DNA of 20,249 bases from Ruminococcus sp. (GCF_024684275.1 NZ_JAIKXF010000077.1:1-20249), one strand, 5' to 3'; positions 8,469-16,203 are shown, counted from the first letter of the stretch. Numbers and translations are program-made. The notes: generated by a model from the sequence alone, not told the origin.

Positions 8469-8672
8469 AATTCCTCCGTTAAATATGCATGAAATATTGT
8501 GAAAATGCAGATATATTTATTCACTATAATCAATGTTTGCTCAACAACGCCCGACAGGGCAAAATGAGCATGACATAAAAGAATGTGATGTGCAAATCCC
8601 CTGTATTATAAAGAATTTGCGCCCCTGAACAAAGTTCAGGGCAATAACCGCTTTACGGCGGTTATTGAGGAT
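8469..8672 (-). promoter_or_regulatory. Structured 5' leader of trkA-trkH
   Basis: About 200 nt lie between the predicted transcription start (near 8672) and trkA. On the minus strand four hairpins follow each other. P1 is CAATAACCGC/GCGGTTATTG (8667-8642, 10 bp, loop CGTAAA). P2 is CCCTGAAC/GTTCAGGG (8641-8623, 8 bp, loop TTT) and abuts P1. P3 is GCAAAT/ATTTGC (8620-8592). P4 is TGCTCA/TGAGCA enclosing GCCC-TGTC-GGGC (8570-8538). None has a U-tract, so these are not simple terminators. The conserved core of the c-di-AMP (ydaO/yuaA) riboswitch, which controls some potassium genes, is not recognised. This may be an undescribed regulatory RNA or a palindromic repeat. Confidence 0.45.
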
Positions 8673-8678
8673 ACATTA

Positions 8679-8707
8679 ATTATAATCCCACAACAGGGAT
8701 TTGTCAA
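8679..8707 (-). promoter_or_regulatory. Sigma-A promoter of trkA-trkH
   Basis: TTGACA (8707-8702), a 17-nt spacer and TATAAT (8684-8679) match consensus exactly. The spacer carries acagggat-type sequence that is an inverted copy of bases 8592-8604 in the leader, so promoter and leader share a nested palindrome of about 115 bp. Confidence 0.85.
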
Positions 8708-8813
8708 TATAAATAAAATTAATTCATAGATCATAATGCACGGTGTATAATTAATAATTCATACCATACAAGGTTATCTGGTTTGCCAATAATTACACAT
8801 TATGCATTACGAA
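8708..8813. other. AT-rich gap between the 80-residue gene and the trkA promoter
   Basis: With the leader and promoter this completes a 345-nt gene-free stretch (8469-8813). This part is AT-rich, contains the short block caaggttatc (8769-8778) shared with 10455-10464, and runs into the repeat at 8798-8824. No gene, terminator or RNA gene is seen in it. Confidence 0.6.
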
Positions 8814-8824
8814 TTATGCATTAT
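8798..8824. repeat. Copy of a dispersed AT-rich palindromic repeat (copy 1)
   Basis: Two tandem units, cattatgcatta and gaattatgcattat, match the core of repeats at 12161-12300 and 18181-18198. This copy overlaps the last codons and stop of the 80-residue gene, whose terminal Tyr-Asn-Ala-stop is read from repeat sequence. It also shares cattacgaattat (8805-8817) exactly with 10522-10534. Confidence 0.7.
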
Positions 8825-9056
8825 ATTGTTCCTCCAGCCATTTTATCATGGCGTCAAAGCCCTCCTGAGTACGTTCAAACTCTGCCTCATGCTCTATCTC
8901 CGCCTTCATGGAGCAAAGCCTGCCGTGCCATGTCATGCATTTCAGCTTCTCGCCGTTGCTTATCTTATAAGAGAAGTCCCCCTTGCTGCCCGAAAAGTCG
9001 TTGCCGCTCTCAAAGTAGTAGAACTTGGGTATCTCAAATATCTCGGAAACGCTCAT
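8814..9056 (-). CDS. Small hypothetical protein, 80 residues
   Basis: I do not recognise this family. The start codon overlaps the stop of the HAD gene (ATGA at 9056-9053) and GGAG lies 9 nt upstream inside that gene, so translation is probably coupled. The product is soluble, with no signal peptide or membrane segment, and mixed charge. It has an aromatic N-terminal half (IFEIPKFYYFESGNDFSG), a central CMTWHGRLCSM with Trp, His and two Cys, and a charged, probably helical C-terminus (EIEHEAEFERTQEGFDAMIKWLEEQ within residues 53-77). The final Tyr-Asn-Ala and stop codon lie in a dispersed intergenic repeat, so the original C-terminus may have differed. Operon position suggests a function linked to the HAD phosphatase or the flavoprotein. 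Confidence 0.75.
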   Translation of the reverse strand: MSVSEIFEIPKFYYFESGNDFSGSKGDFSYKISNGEKLKCMTWHGRLCSMKAEIEHEAEFERTQEGFDAMIKWLEEQYNA

Positions 9057-9718
9057 TTACCGAAGCTCCTTTCAAAATAATCCACGGCAAGTCCGAGGTC
9101 ATCGTAAACCGCCGAAAGCAGAGGCTTTATCTCATCGTCGGGCTGTGTCATATCGGGTATCATTATAGCGTGACAGCCTGCGGCGTGGGCAGCCTTTATG
9201 CCGTTGGGAGAATCCTCAAATGCAGCACATTCCTGCGGAGGAAGTCCCAGCTCACCTGCCGCTGTCAGATATATATCAGGGGCAGGCTTGCCCGTTTCCA
9301 CCATATCTCCGCAGATGACTGCCGAGAAAAACTTAGCCGCACCTATCTTTTCAAGGTATTCTGTTGTTCTGCTTCGGGGAGTTGCCGTAGCTACAGCCAT
9401 TTTTATCCCCCTGCCGTTTAAATAGTACAGGAGCTCGAAAAGTCCCTTTTTCACTTCCAGTCCGTGCTCGTTTATGTACTCCGCCATGAGCTCGGTTCGG
9501 TGAGCGCGTATATCCTCGGTGGGGCAGTCCTCTCCGAGAAAGCCTTTCAGCGTAGGTATCGAGTATTTTCTCGCCATACTGCGGATAGCGTAGACGTGCT
9601 CGGGCTTCATATCATAGCCGAAGTCCTTTGCGGACTGTATCCAGAATTTAAGATAGAGCTTTTCGGTGTCTATCATAAGACCGTCCATATCGAAAATAGC
9701 GCCCTTGAGATCGTTCAT
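9053..9718 (-). CDS. HAD-superfamily hydrolase, beta-phosphoglucomutase-like (subfamily IA)
   Basis: A 221-residue cytosolic phosphatase or phosphomutase-like enzyme. All four HAD motifs are present: FDMDGLMIDTE (9-19, nucleophile D10 and acid D12), VATATPRSR (109-117, motif II Thr), GKPAPDIY (143-150, K144) and FEDSPNGIKAA (167-177, acidic pair E168/D169). The alpha-helical C1 cap between motifs I and II marks subfamily IA. Substrate cannot be told: sugar phosphates are likely for this branch. It sits 23 nt after the flavoprotein gene and overlaps the 80-residue gene by 4 nt, so the three probably form one operon. AAGGA lies about 7 nt before the ATG. Confidence 0.92.
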   Translation of the reverse strand: MNDLKGAIFDMDGLMIDTEKLYLKFWIQSAKDFGYDMKPEHVYAIRSMARKYSIPTLKGFLGEDCPTEDIRAHRTELMAEYINEHGLEVKKGLFELLYYLNGRGIKMAVATATPRSRTTEYLEKIGAAKFFSAVICGDMVETGKPAPDIYLTAAGELGLPPQECAAFEDSPNGIKAAHAAGCHAIMIPDMTQPDDEIKPLLSAVYDDLGLAVDYFERSFGK

Positions 9719-9741
9719 TCAAATATTCCTTTACTATAATA

Positions 9742-10359
9742 TTATCTTATAAAATTTGTAGGCTGCCACTCTTCCTTTTCGGGAAGTCCGTATTTCTCCC
9801 TGCCAAGAGCGATAGACTTCATAAGAAAGCTCATATTCCTTGCAAGCACTCTCATGGTCTGAAGTCCCTCTGCGTCCTGAGCTGCTTCGCCCGAAAGTCT
9901 GCCGTGAACGCTGTTCCAGTACTGACTTGAAGCCACAGGCATACCGCATATAGTGAAGTACTTGTTCAGCTCGTCGAATGTTGCCGAACAGCCCCCTCGC
10001 CTTGCTACGGCAACAGCCGCGCCCACCTTCATGGTCTTGTCGAAGTGTGTACTGTAGAAAAGTCTGTCAAGACAGGCTATAAGCGTGGCATTTGCCGAAG
10101 CATAGTACACAGGCGAAGCCGCGATAAGTCCGTCAGCCTGTTCGAATTTCTGTGCTAATTCGTTGACCTCATCATCGAAAACGCACCTGCCCTTACTGCC
10201 GCAGCTTCCGCAGGCGATACAGCCTCTTATAGCCTTGTTTCCTATCTGTTAGACTTCAGTCTCGATGCCCTCCTGAGCAAAGACCTTTACCATTTCATCA
10301 ATTGCACGGGAAGTATTCCCATTTGCTCTGGGACTGCCGTTAATTATCAGAACCTTCAT
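9742..10359 (-). pseudogene. Iron-sulfur flavoprotein / NADPH-dependent FMN reductase family, interrupted by an in-frame TAA
   Basis: Read from the ATG at 10359 (GGAG 8 nt upstream), the frame gives an FMN-binding start MKVLIINGSPRANGNTSRA, then a single TAA at 10251-10249 (codon 37). It continues without a shift through QIGNKAIRGCIACGSC to the normal end at 9742. The full frame is 205 codons, the usual family length. The region after the stop has CX2CX2CX5C (CIACGSCGSKGRC), the compact cluster motif of iron-sulfur flavoproteins, and SPVYYASANATL, which contacts the flavin. Homologous proteins carry a hydrophobic residue at the stop position. Such proteins transfer electrons between NAD(P)H or ferredoxin and small acceptors. 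It may be a fresh pseudogene, a sequencing error, or two peptides. A part-length restart at 10110 would lack both the FMN loop and the cluster. Confidence 0.85.
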
Positions 10360-10454
10360 AGTAAAATCTCCTTTGTAAGTAATACTTGGTCATAGGTTAA
10401 TCAAGTTTTAAATAAAATGTTTTGTGTACAGGAAGACAGGAACTGACTTCCCTG

Positions 10455-10534
10455 CAAGGTTATCGGGTCCAACGGCAATTACGGATCATTCCGAACGCGG
10501 ACAGCAGACACAGCGCCCCGACATTACGAATTAT
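10455..10534. repeat. Divergent copy of the dispersed repeat (copy 2)
   Basis: Two blocks, caaggttatc (10455-10464) and cattacgaattat (10522-10534), occur in the same order and orientation as at 8769-8778 and 8805-8817, with the intervening DNA 31 nt longer. The copy ends where the glgA terminator hairpin begins. Confidence 0.5.
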
Positions 10535-10563
10535 TAGAAAGCAAGGGCGGAACGATTCCGCCC
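10535..10563 (-). terminator. Terminator of glgA
   Basis: A perfect 8-bp stem GGGCGGAA-TCG-TTCCGCCC (10563-10545) lies about 28 nt after the glgA stop and is followed by TTGCTTTCT. The tail is moderately U-rich. Confidence 0.75.
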
Positions 10564-10591
10564 TCTCGCCCTTATATGTTTTGCAGAATTA

Positions 10592-12046
10592 TTACCAGTT
10601 TATCATCCAGCTGTACATACCCTCATACTGACGGGCAGAGCTGTTCCATGAGAAATCCTGCTCCATTGCCCTCTGTACCATTTTATCCCACTCTTTGCGG
10701 TAATTGTAGTAAACACTCTTTGAGTAGTTTATAGTGCTCAGCATTTCGTCGCCGTTAAAGTTTGCAAATGAGAAGCCGTTGCCTGTTCCCTCAAACTCGT
10801 TGTATGGCTGTACGGTGTCCTTTAATCCGCCTGTTTCGCGAACTATAGGCAGTGTACCATAGCGCAGGGCAATGAGCTGAGTAAGTCCGCAGGGCTCAAA
10901 CAGTGACGGCATAAGAACTGTATCCGCTGCCGCATAGAGCTTATGGGCAAGTTCGTCGTTGTAGAGGATATTTGCAGAGACTCTCTCGGGATACTTCCAC
11001 TGATAGTGCCTGAACATATTCTCATACTTTGGATCGCCTGTTCCGATTATGACGAACTGGGTGTTCTCGTCGCAGATACGCTCCATAGCGTAATTCACAA
11101 GGTCAAGTCCCTTCTGGTCGGTAAGACGGGATATTATGCATATCATGTACTTGTCCTTGTCAACGGGAAGTCCCAGCTGCTCCTGCAATTTCATCTTATT
11201 TTCAGCCTTTTTGGTCTTGAAATTCTTTGAGGTAAAAGGCGTAAATATCTTGCTGTCGCTTGACGGATCGAACACCTTATAGTCGATACCGTTGAGTATA
11301 CCTCTCAGTGAAGCAGACCTTGCGCGGAGAAGTCCGTCAAGCTGTTCGCCGTAGAATGGGTATTTTATCTCCTCGGCGTAAGTCTCGGATACTGTAGTGA
11401 TGTAATCCGCATAGACCAGACCGCCCTTGAGCATATTTGCGTTCTTGTTGAACTCCAGCTTATCGGGAGTGAACATATACTCAGGCAGAGCCGTATTGTA
11501 GCGGAATGTGTCTATATCCCATACGCCCTGGAATTTCAGATTGTGGATAGTCATTACCGTTTTAGTAGAGCTGTAGAAAGGATTTGTTGCAAAGGCAGAA
11601 TGCAGGAAAACGGGAATGAGCGATGACTGCCAGTCGTGGCAGTGAATGATGTCGGGACGGAAGCCTATAACAGGCAGGATAGCCAGTACAGCCTTGCAGA
11701 AGAAGGTAAAGCGCTCGATGTCCCACCTGAGGTCAGACGAATAGGGAGTATCGCATTTGAAGTAGTACTCATTATCCACGAAATAGAACTTGATACCATT
11801 GTATTCGTACTCCATAATGCCGACATGGACTCCCTCGCTTCTCATGCCATAGTCCATATAGAAGTGATGAACGTACTTGAATTCATTTCTGTATTTATCA
11901 GGTATACAGGTGTAGTAAGGCATAATGACTCTTACGTCGTAGTTGTTTTTATCTATATACTGCGGAAGTGCGCCTACAACGTCAGCAAGACCGCCTGTCT
12001 TTATAAATGGTACGCACTCAGAAGCAGCGAACAGTATATTATTCAT
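10592..12046 (-). CDS. glgA: Glycogen synthase (ADP-glucose type, GT5)
   Basis: A 484-residue cytosolic glucosyltransferase that extends alpha-1,4-glucan from ADP-glucose. The N-terminal KTGGLADVVGALP (16-28) is the ADP-glucose lysine motif. HCHDWQSSLIP (135-145) and TIHNLKFQG (166-174) follow. The C-terminal Rossmann lobe carries PSLFEPCGLTQL (380-391) and RETGGLKDTV (403-412), the catalytic Glu region. The length is normal for GlgA. I chose the ATG at 12046 because AAGGAG lies 7 nt before it; a TTG at 12064 would overlap that site and add six unsupported residues. It has its own promoter (12102-12130) and terminator, and no other glg genes lie next to it, so it is probably a single-gene unit. 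Confidence 0.95.
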   Translation of the reverse strand: MNNILFAASECVPFIKTGGLADVVGALPQYIDKNNYDVRVIMPYYTCIPDKYRNEFKYVHHFYMDYGMRSEGVHVGIMEYEYNGIKFYFVDNEYYFKCDTPYSSDLRWDIERFTFFCKAVLAILPVIGFRPDIIHCHDWQSSLIPVFLHSAFATNPFYSSTKTVMTIHNLKFQGVWDIDTFRYNTALPEYMFTPDKLEFNKNANMLKGGLVYADYITTVSETYAEEIKYPFYGEQLDGLLRARSASLRGILNGIDYKVFDPSSDSKIFTPFTSKNFKTKKAENKMKLQEQLGLPVDKDKYMICIISRLTDQKGLDLVNYAMERICDENTQFVIIGTGDPKYENMFRHYQWKYPERVSANILYNDELAHKLYAAADTVLMPSLFEPCGLTQLIALRYGTLPIVRETGGLKDTVQPYNEFEGTGNGFSFANFNGDEMLSTINYSKSVYYNYRKEWDKMVQRAMEQDFSWNSSARQYEGMYSWMINW

Positions 12047-12070
12047 AGCATATCTCCTTATCAATTACTT

Positions 12071-12091
12071 GTTACAGCCCTTACCTGTAAC
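12071..12091 (-). promoter_or_regulatory. Hairpin in the glgA 5' untranslated region
   Basis: GTTACAG/CTGTAAC forms a perfect 7-bp stem with a 7-nt loop between the glgA -10 box and its Shine-Dalgarno. There is no U-tract. It may affect mRNA stability or translation; no known riboswitch is recognised. Confidence 0.4.
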
Positions 12092-12101
12092 CTTAATTTA
12101 T

Positions 12102-12130
12102 ATTATATACTAATTTTGACAATTAGTCAA
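12102..12130 (-). promoter_or_regulatory. Sigma-A promoter of glgA
   Basis: TTGACT (12130-12125), 17-nt spacer and TATAAT (12107-12102). The -35 box is part of an inverted repeat ttgac-aatta-gtcaa (12116-12130), which could be an operator. The start of glgA lies about 55 nt downstream of the -10 box. Confidence 0.75.
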
Positions 12131-12160
12131 TACAAAAATATGAACATTGCACTAATGTTT

Positions 12161-12300
12161 GATTCATAATGCATAATGAGCAATTATTTAAATCCGTCCG
12201 CGAAGCGGACACATTAATTCCCAATTCTAAATTCTCAATTTTCAATTCACGGACGACCAATGGTCGTCCCTATAATTATGCATTATGCATTATGAAATAT
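12161..12300. repeat. Composite palindromic repeat, MITE-like (copy 3)
   Basis: About 140 bp bounded by inverted ends: gattcataatgcataatg (12161-12178) and cattatgcattatgaa (12281-12296), roughly 21 of 26 positions complementary when extended. Inside are two strong hairpins, GTCCGC-GAA-GCGGAC (12196-12210) and GGACGACCA-A-TGGTCGTCC (12251-12269). No reading frame is visible. It fills the space between the glgA promoter and the purL terminator, so the 321-nt gap 12047-12367 holds only the glgA leader and promoter, this element and the terminator. Confidence 0.75.
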
Positions 12301-12305
12301 GCATT

Positions 12306-12334
12306 AAAAAAAGAGCAGCCGAAGCTGCCCTTTT
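12306..12334 (-). terminator. Rho-independent terminator of purL
   Basis: AAAAGGGCAGC-TTCG-GCTGCTCTTTT with three further T residues: a GC-rich 7-bp stem (12330-12313, one G-U), extended by A-T pairs, a UUCG tetraloop and a clean U-tract (12312-12306). It lies about 34 nt after the purL stop. Confidence 0.93.
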
Positions 12335-12367
12335 AATGTAGTATAGTCTGTACTGTCAAAGCGCCGC

Positions 12368-15300
12368 TTAGCTAAAGTACTTAACGCCGCTCTCGAATAT
12401 CTTCTGGTCTTTCTCACCCTGAACGTTCTTGCAGATATAGCTGCCCTTACGCTCTGAGTGTCCCATTTTACCGAATACACGTCCGTCGGGAGAAGTGATG
12501 CCCTCGATAGCCTCAATGGAAGTATTGGGGTTATAGCGTATATCCATAGTCGGATTACCGTCAAGGTCAACGTACTGTGTAGCTATCTGTCCGTTGTTTG
12601 CAAGCTGCTGAATGAGACTTGCAGGAGCTACAAATCGTCCCTCACCGTGAGAGATAGCAACTGTATGTATGTCGCCTACCTCGCAGCCATAGAGCCACGG
12701 GCTCTTGTTTGAGGCGATACGTGTATTTACCATCATGGACTGGTGACGGTTGATAGTATTGAATGTAAGCGTAGGAGCGTCGTCAGCCATGTCGATTATC
12801 TCGCCGTATGGCACAAGTCCCAGCTTGATAAGTGCCTGGAAACCATTGCAGATACCAAGCATAAGTCCGTCGCGGTTCTTCAGAAGGTCGTGAACTGCGT
12901 CCTTTATCTTGGGGTTGCGGAAGAATGCTGTGATGAACTTACCGCTTCCCTCTGGTTCGTCACCGCCACTGAAGCCGCCGGGTATCATGATTATCTCTGA
13001 GCGTCTTACTGCGCTCTCGAAGTATCTCACACTCTCCTCAATGTCACCAGCGGACAGGTTGCGGATAACAACTACCTCAGGCTTTGCACCTGCCTTCTCG
13101 AAGGCTCTTGCGGTGTCGTACTCGCAGTTAGTGCCGGGGAATACAGGTATAAGAACTCGCGGCTTAGCTATCTTTGTTGAAGCTGAAAGCTGTATGCGGT
13201 TAGGTGAAGAATATGTCTGCAGAGTTGCGTCTGTAGTCTTTATGCGGCATGGGAATACAGGCTCAATCTTAGCCTCCCATACTCTCTGGAGGTTGTCGAG
13301 GCTGATAGTGTAGTCCATGCAGAGTATCTTGTAATCTGAGATAGTCTTACCGATGATGTTCTCACCGCTCTTTGCGTCGCCTTTGAGCTCGATGATAAAC
13401 GCACCGTAGCAGGGCTTGAAGAGCTCCTTAGCGCTGAGACGAGTTGTGAACTCAAAGCCTATCTTGTTGCCGAAGCACATCTTTGCGATACCCTCTGCAA
13501 ATCCGCCGTAGCCGTTTGTCCAGATAGCATTTGCGCGGTCGTCCTTGATGATCTGCTCTACCTGATCGAAGCAAGCCTTGATGCTGTCCCACTTTGGAAG
13601 TCCGTGCTCATCGTACTCGGGAACTATAGAGATAACGGTATTTCCTGCGCCCTTGAACTCTGTAGAAACTACCTTGTCTGCCATAGCAGTTGAAACTGCG
13701 AAGGAGACCAGTGTAGGCGGAACGTCTATGTTCTCAAAAGTACCTGACATTGAGTCCTTGCCGCCGATAGAGCCGCAGCCCATTTCAAGCTGAGCCTTGA
13801 ATGCACCCAGAAGTGCAGCCATCGGCTTGCCCCAGCGTGTGGGATCGTTCTGAGTCCTCTCGAAATACTCCTGGAAGGTGAGCCAGCACTTCTTATATGT
13901 ACCGCCTGCTGCAACTACCTTTGCAATAGACTCGATAACAGCCAGCATTGAACCGTGGTAAGGAGATTTTTCGGAAATATCGGGGTTATAGCCCCAGCCC
14001 ATAAGTGAACAGGTATTGGTCTCGCCCTTTAATACAGGTATCTTTGCAGCCATAGCCTGTGAGGGAGACATCTGATATACTCCGCCGAAAGGCATGAGGA
14101 CTGTGCCAGCGCCGATAGTTGAGTCGAACTTCTCTATAAGTCCCTTCTGTGAGCATACATTGAGGTTCGACATGAGCTGTGACCATGTCTCTGCGCTGTC
14201 TGTAACATCATCATCAGCAGCAAATGCTGGAGCTTCTACTTCTATATCAGTATACTTTGGTGCACCGTTGGAGTTGAGGAACTCGCGTGAAAGGTCAACG
14301 ATAGTGTTGCCGTTCCATACCATTTTAAGTCTCGGCTCTTCAACAACATCGGCAACGAGGGTAGCTTCAAGGTTCTCCTTTGCAGCCTCCTCCATGAACT
14401 TATCCTTGTCCTCGGGAGCTATAACAACAGCCATTCTCTCCTGAGACTCGGAAATAGCTATCTCAGTACCGTCGAGACCGTCGTACTTCTTGGGAACTGC
14501 ATTGAGGTCGATAATGAGACCGTCTGTCAGCTCGCCGATAGCAACTGAAACGCCGCCTGCACCGAAGTCGTTGCAGCGCTTTATCATCTTTGTTACCTCG
14601 GGGTTGCGGAACAGTCTCTGGAGCTTTCTCTCCTCGGGAGGATTACCCTTCTGGACCTCAGCACCGCAGTGTTCGAGGGATTCCAGTGTGTGTGACTTTG
14701 ATGAGCCTGTAGCACCGCCGCAGCCGTCACGGCCTGTCTTGCCGCCGAGGAGTATAACGATGTCTCCCGGAACAGGTCTTTCCCTGCGGATATTCTCAGC
14801 AGGAGCAGCACCGAGAACTGCGCCTATCTCCATACGCTTTGCAACATAGCCCGGGTGGTATACCTCTGCAACATGACCTGTGGCAAGACCTATCTGGTTG
14901 CCGTATGAGCTGTAGCCGTTGGCAGCTCCGAGTGTTATCTTTCTCTGAGGCAGCTTGCCTGCGATAGTATCCTCAACGGGTACGAGAGGATTAGCTGCAC
15001 CTGTCACACGCATAGCCTGATAAACATATGAACGTCCCGAAAGAGGATCACGGATAGCGCCGCCCAGACAGGTAGCAGCACCGCCGAAAGGCTCTATCTC
15101 GGTAGGGTGGTTATGAGTCTCGTTCTTGAACATGAGTATCCAGTCTTCAAGCTCGCCGTCGATGTCCACCTTTATCTTTACTGAACAAGCATTTATCTCC
15201 TCGCTCTCGTCAAGGTCGGGGAGCTTTCCGTCAGCCTTCAGCTTCTTTGCTGCAAGGGTAGCAAGGTCCATAAGAGTCATGGGCTTGTCCGTTCTGCCCA

Positions 15301-16072
15301 GCTCCTTGCGGACATTCACATACATATCGTATGTATCTTTTATATAAGGAGTATCTATCTTTACGTTTTCAACATTTGTGAGGAATGTGGTATGACGGCA
15401 GTGGTCAGACCAATAGGTATCTATCATGCGTATCTCGGTGATAGTGGGGTTGCGCTTCTCCTCGTTGCGGAAATAGTCCTGACAGAACTTTATATCGTCA
15501 TAGTCCATAGCAAGACCGAACTTGTCCACAAATGCATGGAGGCCGTATGCATTGAGGTTGATGAAGCCCTCCAGCTCCTCGACTGTAGTTGGTATCTCAT
15601 AGTTAGTATCGAGAGTCTTGACAGTCTCAAGTGAAGCCTCGCGGCTCTCAACAGGGTTGATTATGTAGGATTTGAGCTTAGTGAAGTCATCATCGCTGAT
15701 GATACCAGAGATTATGTAAACTCTTGCGTTTCTTACGCGGCAGCGCTCTCCCTGACGGAGTATCTGGATACACTGCTCGCAGCTGTCGGCTCTCTGGTCG
15801 AACTGACCGGGGAGGTACTCAACGGCGAAAATGCGGTCGGTCTCTGATACTGCGGGGAGCTCGTCGTATACCACATCAACGGCAGGCTCTGAGAAAACAG
15901 TGCTTACAGCAGCCTTGAAATCCTCCTCGCTGAGCTTGTCTGCGTCGTATCTGTTGAGGATACGGACTCCCGAAATATTAAGTCTGAGGGCAGTTTTAAT
16001 ATCGCTGAGCACGGACTGAGCTTCAACTGCAAATTCAGGCTTCTTTTCAACGTAAATTCTGAATACGGACAT
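12368..16072 (-). CDS. purL: Phosphoribosylformylglycinamidine synthase, single-chain
   Basis: A 1234-residue enzyme of de novo purine synthesis that makes FGAM from FGAR, glutamine and ATP. All three activities found as PurS, PurL and PurQ in many Gram-positive bacteria are fused here: a PurS-like N-terminal part (about 1-150), the synthase core with NETHNHPTE (317-325), and a class I glutamine amidotransferase at the C-terminus. The last has VLIPVFPGTNCEYDTARAF, the nucleophile loop GICNGFQ (C1075) and ISHGEGRF with H1142 and E1144. The catalytic triad is complete. AAGGAG lies 9 nt before the ATG. No other pur gene is adjacent. The promoter is unclear; TTGGCG-17-AATAAT near 16117-16150 is a weak candidate. 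Confidence 0.96.
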   Translation of the reverse strand: MSVFRIYVEKKPEFAVEAQSVLSDIKTALRLNISGVRILNRYDADKLSEEDFKAAVSTVFSEPAVDVVYDELPAVSETDRIFAVEYLPGQFDQRADSCEQCIQILRQGERCRVRNARVYIISGIISDDDFTKLKSYIINPVESREASLETVKTLDTNYEIPTTVEELEGFINLNAYGLHAFVDKFGLAMDYDDIKFCQDYFRNEEKRNPTITEIRMIDTYWSDHCRHTTFLTNVENVKIDTPYIKDTYDMYVNVRKELGRTDKPMTLMDLATLAAKKLKADGKLPDLDESEEINACSVKIKVDIDGELEDWILMFKNETHNHPTEIEPFGGAATCLGGAIRDPLSGRSYVYQAMRVTGAANPLVPVEDTIAGKLPQRKITLGAANGYSSYGNQIGLATGHVAEVYHPGYVAKRMEIGAVLGAAPAENIRRERPVPGDIVILLGGKTGRDGCGGATGSSKSHTLESLEHCGAEVQKGNPPEERKLQRLFRNPEVTKMIKRCNDFGAGGVSVAIGELTDGLIIDLNAVPKKYDGLDGTEIAISESQERMAVVIAPEDKDKFMEEAAKENLEATLVADVVEEPRLKMVWNGNTIVDLSREFLNSNGAPKYTDIEVEAPAFAADDDVTDSAETWSQLMSNLNVCSQKGLIEKFDSTIGAGTVLMPFGGVYQMSPSQAMAAKIPVLKGETNTCSLMGWGYNPDISEKSPYHGSMLAVIESIAKVVAAGGTYKKCWLTFQEYFERTQNDPTRWGKPMAALLGAFKAQLEMGCGSIGGKDSMSGTFENIDVPPTLVSFAVSTAMADKVVSTEFKGAGNTVISIVPEYDEHGLPKWDSIKACFDQVEQIIKDDRANAIWTNGYGGFAEGIAKMCFGNKIGFEFTTRLSAKELFKPCYGAFIIELKGDAKSGENIIGKTISDYKILCMDYTISLDNLQRVWEAKIEPVFPCRIKTTDATLQTYSSPNRIQLSASTKIAKPRVLIPVFPGTNCEYDTARAFEKAGAKPEVVVIRNLSAGDIEESVRYFESAVRRSEIIMIPGGFSGGDEPEGSGKFITAFFRNPKIKDAVHDLLKNRDGLMLGICNGFQALIKLGLVPYGEIIDMADDAPTLTFNTINRHQSMMVNTRIASNKSPWLYGCEVGDIHTVAISHGEGRFVAPASLIQQLANNGQIATQYVDLDGNPTMDIRYNPNTSIEAIEGITSPDGRVFGKMGHSERKGSYICKNVQGEKDQKIFESGVKYFS

Positions 16073-16107
16073 AATTCAGTTCTCCTTTTCGTTAATTTTA
16101 TTTATAA

Positions 16108-16129
16108 CTATAAATAGCATTATTTATAG
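16108..16129. promoter_or_regulatory. AT-rich inverted repeat upstream of purL
   Basis: ctataaata-gcat-tatttatag is a perfect 9-bp dyad 36 nt upstream of the purL start codon. It overlaps the weak -10 candidate for purL, so an operator is possible. A palindrome of only A and T flanks can also arise by chance. No purine-riboswitch core is visible in this 131-nt gap. Confidence 0.3.
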
Positions 16130-16203
16130 ATGTCCATTTATCGCCAAACATAAAAGCACCGCAAGCAATGTACGATTATCGTTTTTGATGAGAATAAGCG
16201 AGT

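Larger units (their letters stand above)
10360..10591. other. Gap between glgA and the flavoprotein gene
   Basis: This 232-nt gap contains the glgA terminator (10535-10563), a divergent repeat copy (10455-10534) and the flavoprotein ribosome binding site. No convincing sigma-A promoter for the flavoprotein unit was found; AT-rich sequence at 10380-10430 is the likeliest place. Confidence 0.5.

Noticed and set aside
8469..8672. c-di-AMP (ydaO/yuaA) riboswitch before trkA
   Set aside because: The conserved core sequence and pseudoknot parts of that class are not seen, although hairpins are present.
8783..9421. 212-codon plus-strand frame opposite the HAD and 80-residue genes
   Set aside because: The minus-strand HAD gene has all four catalytic motifs, and this frame has no ribosome site or known pattern.
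9742..10110. Separate 122-residue gene starting at 10110
   Set aside because: No ribosome site precedes it and it is the C-terminal part of the flavoprotein frame, which continues upstream to an in-frame TAA and a good start at 10359.
12047..12064. TTG start for glgA
   Set aside because: It overlaps the Shine-Dalgarno of the ATG at 12046 and adds six residues absent from GlgA proteins.
16073..16203. Purine riboswitch before purL
   Set aside because: The 131-nt gap lacks the conserved three-way junction and kissing-loop sequence.
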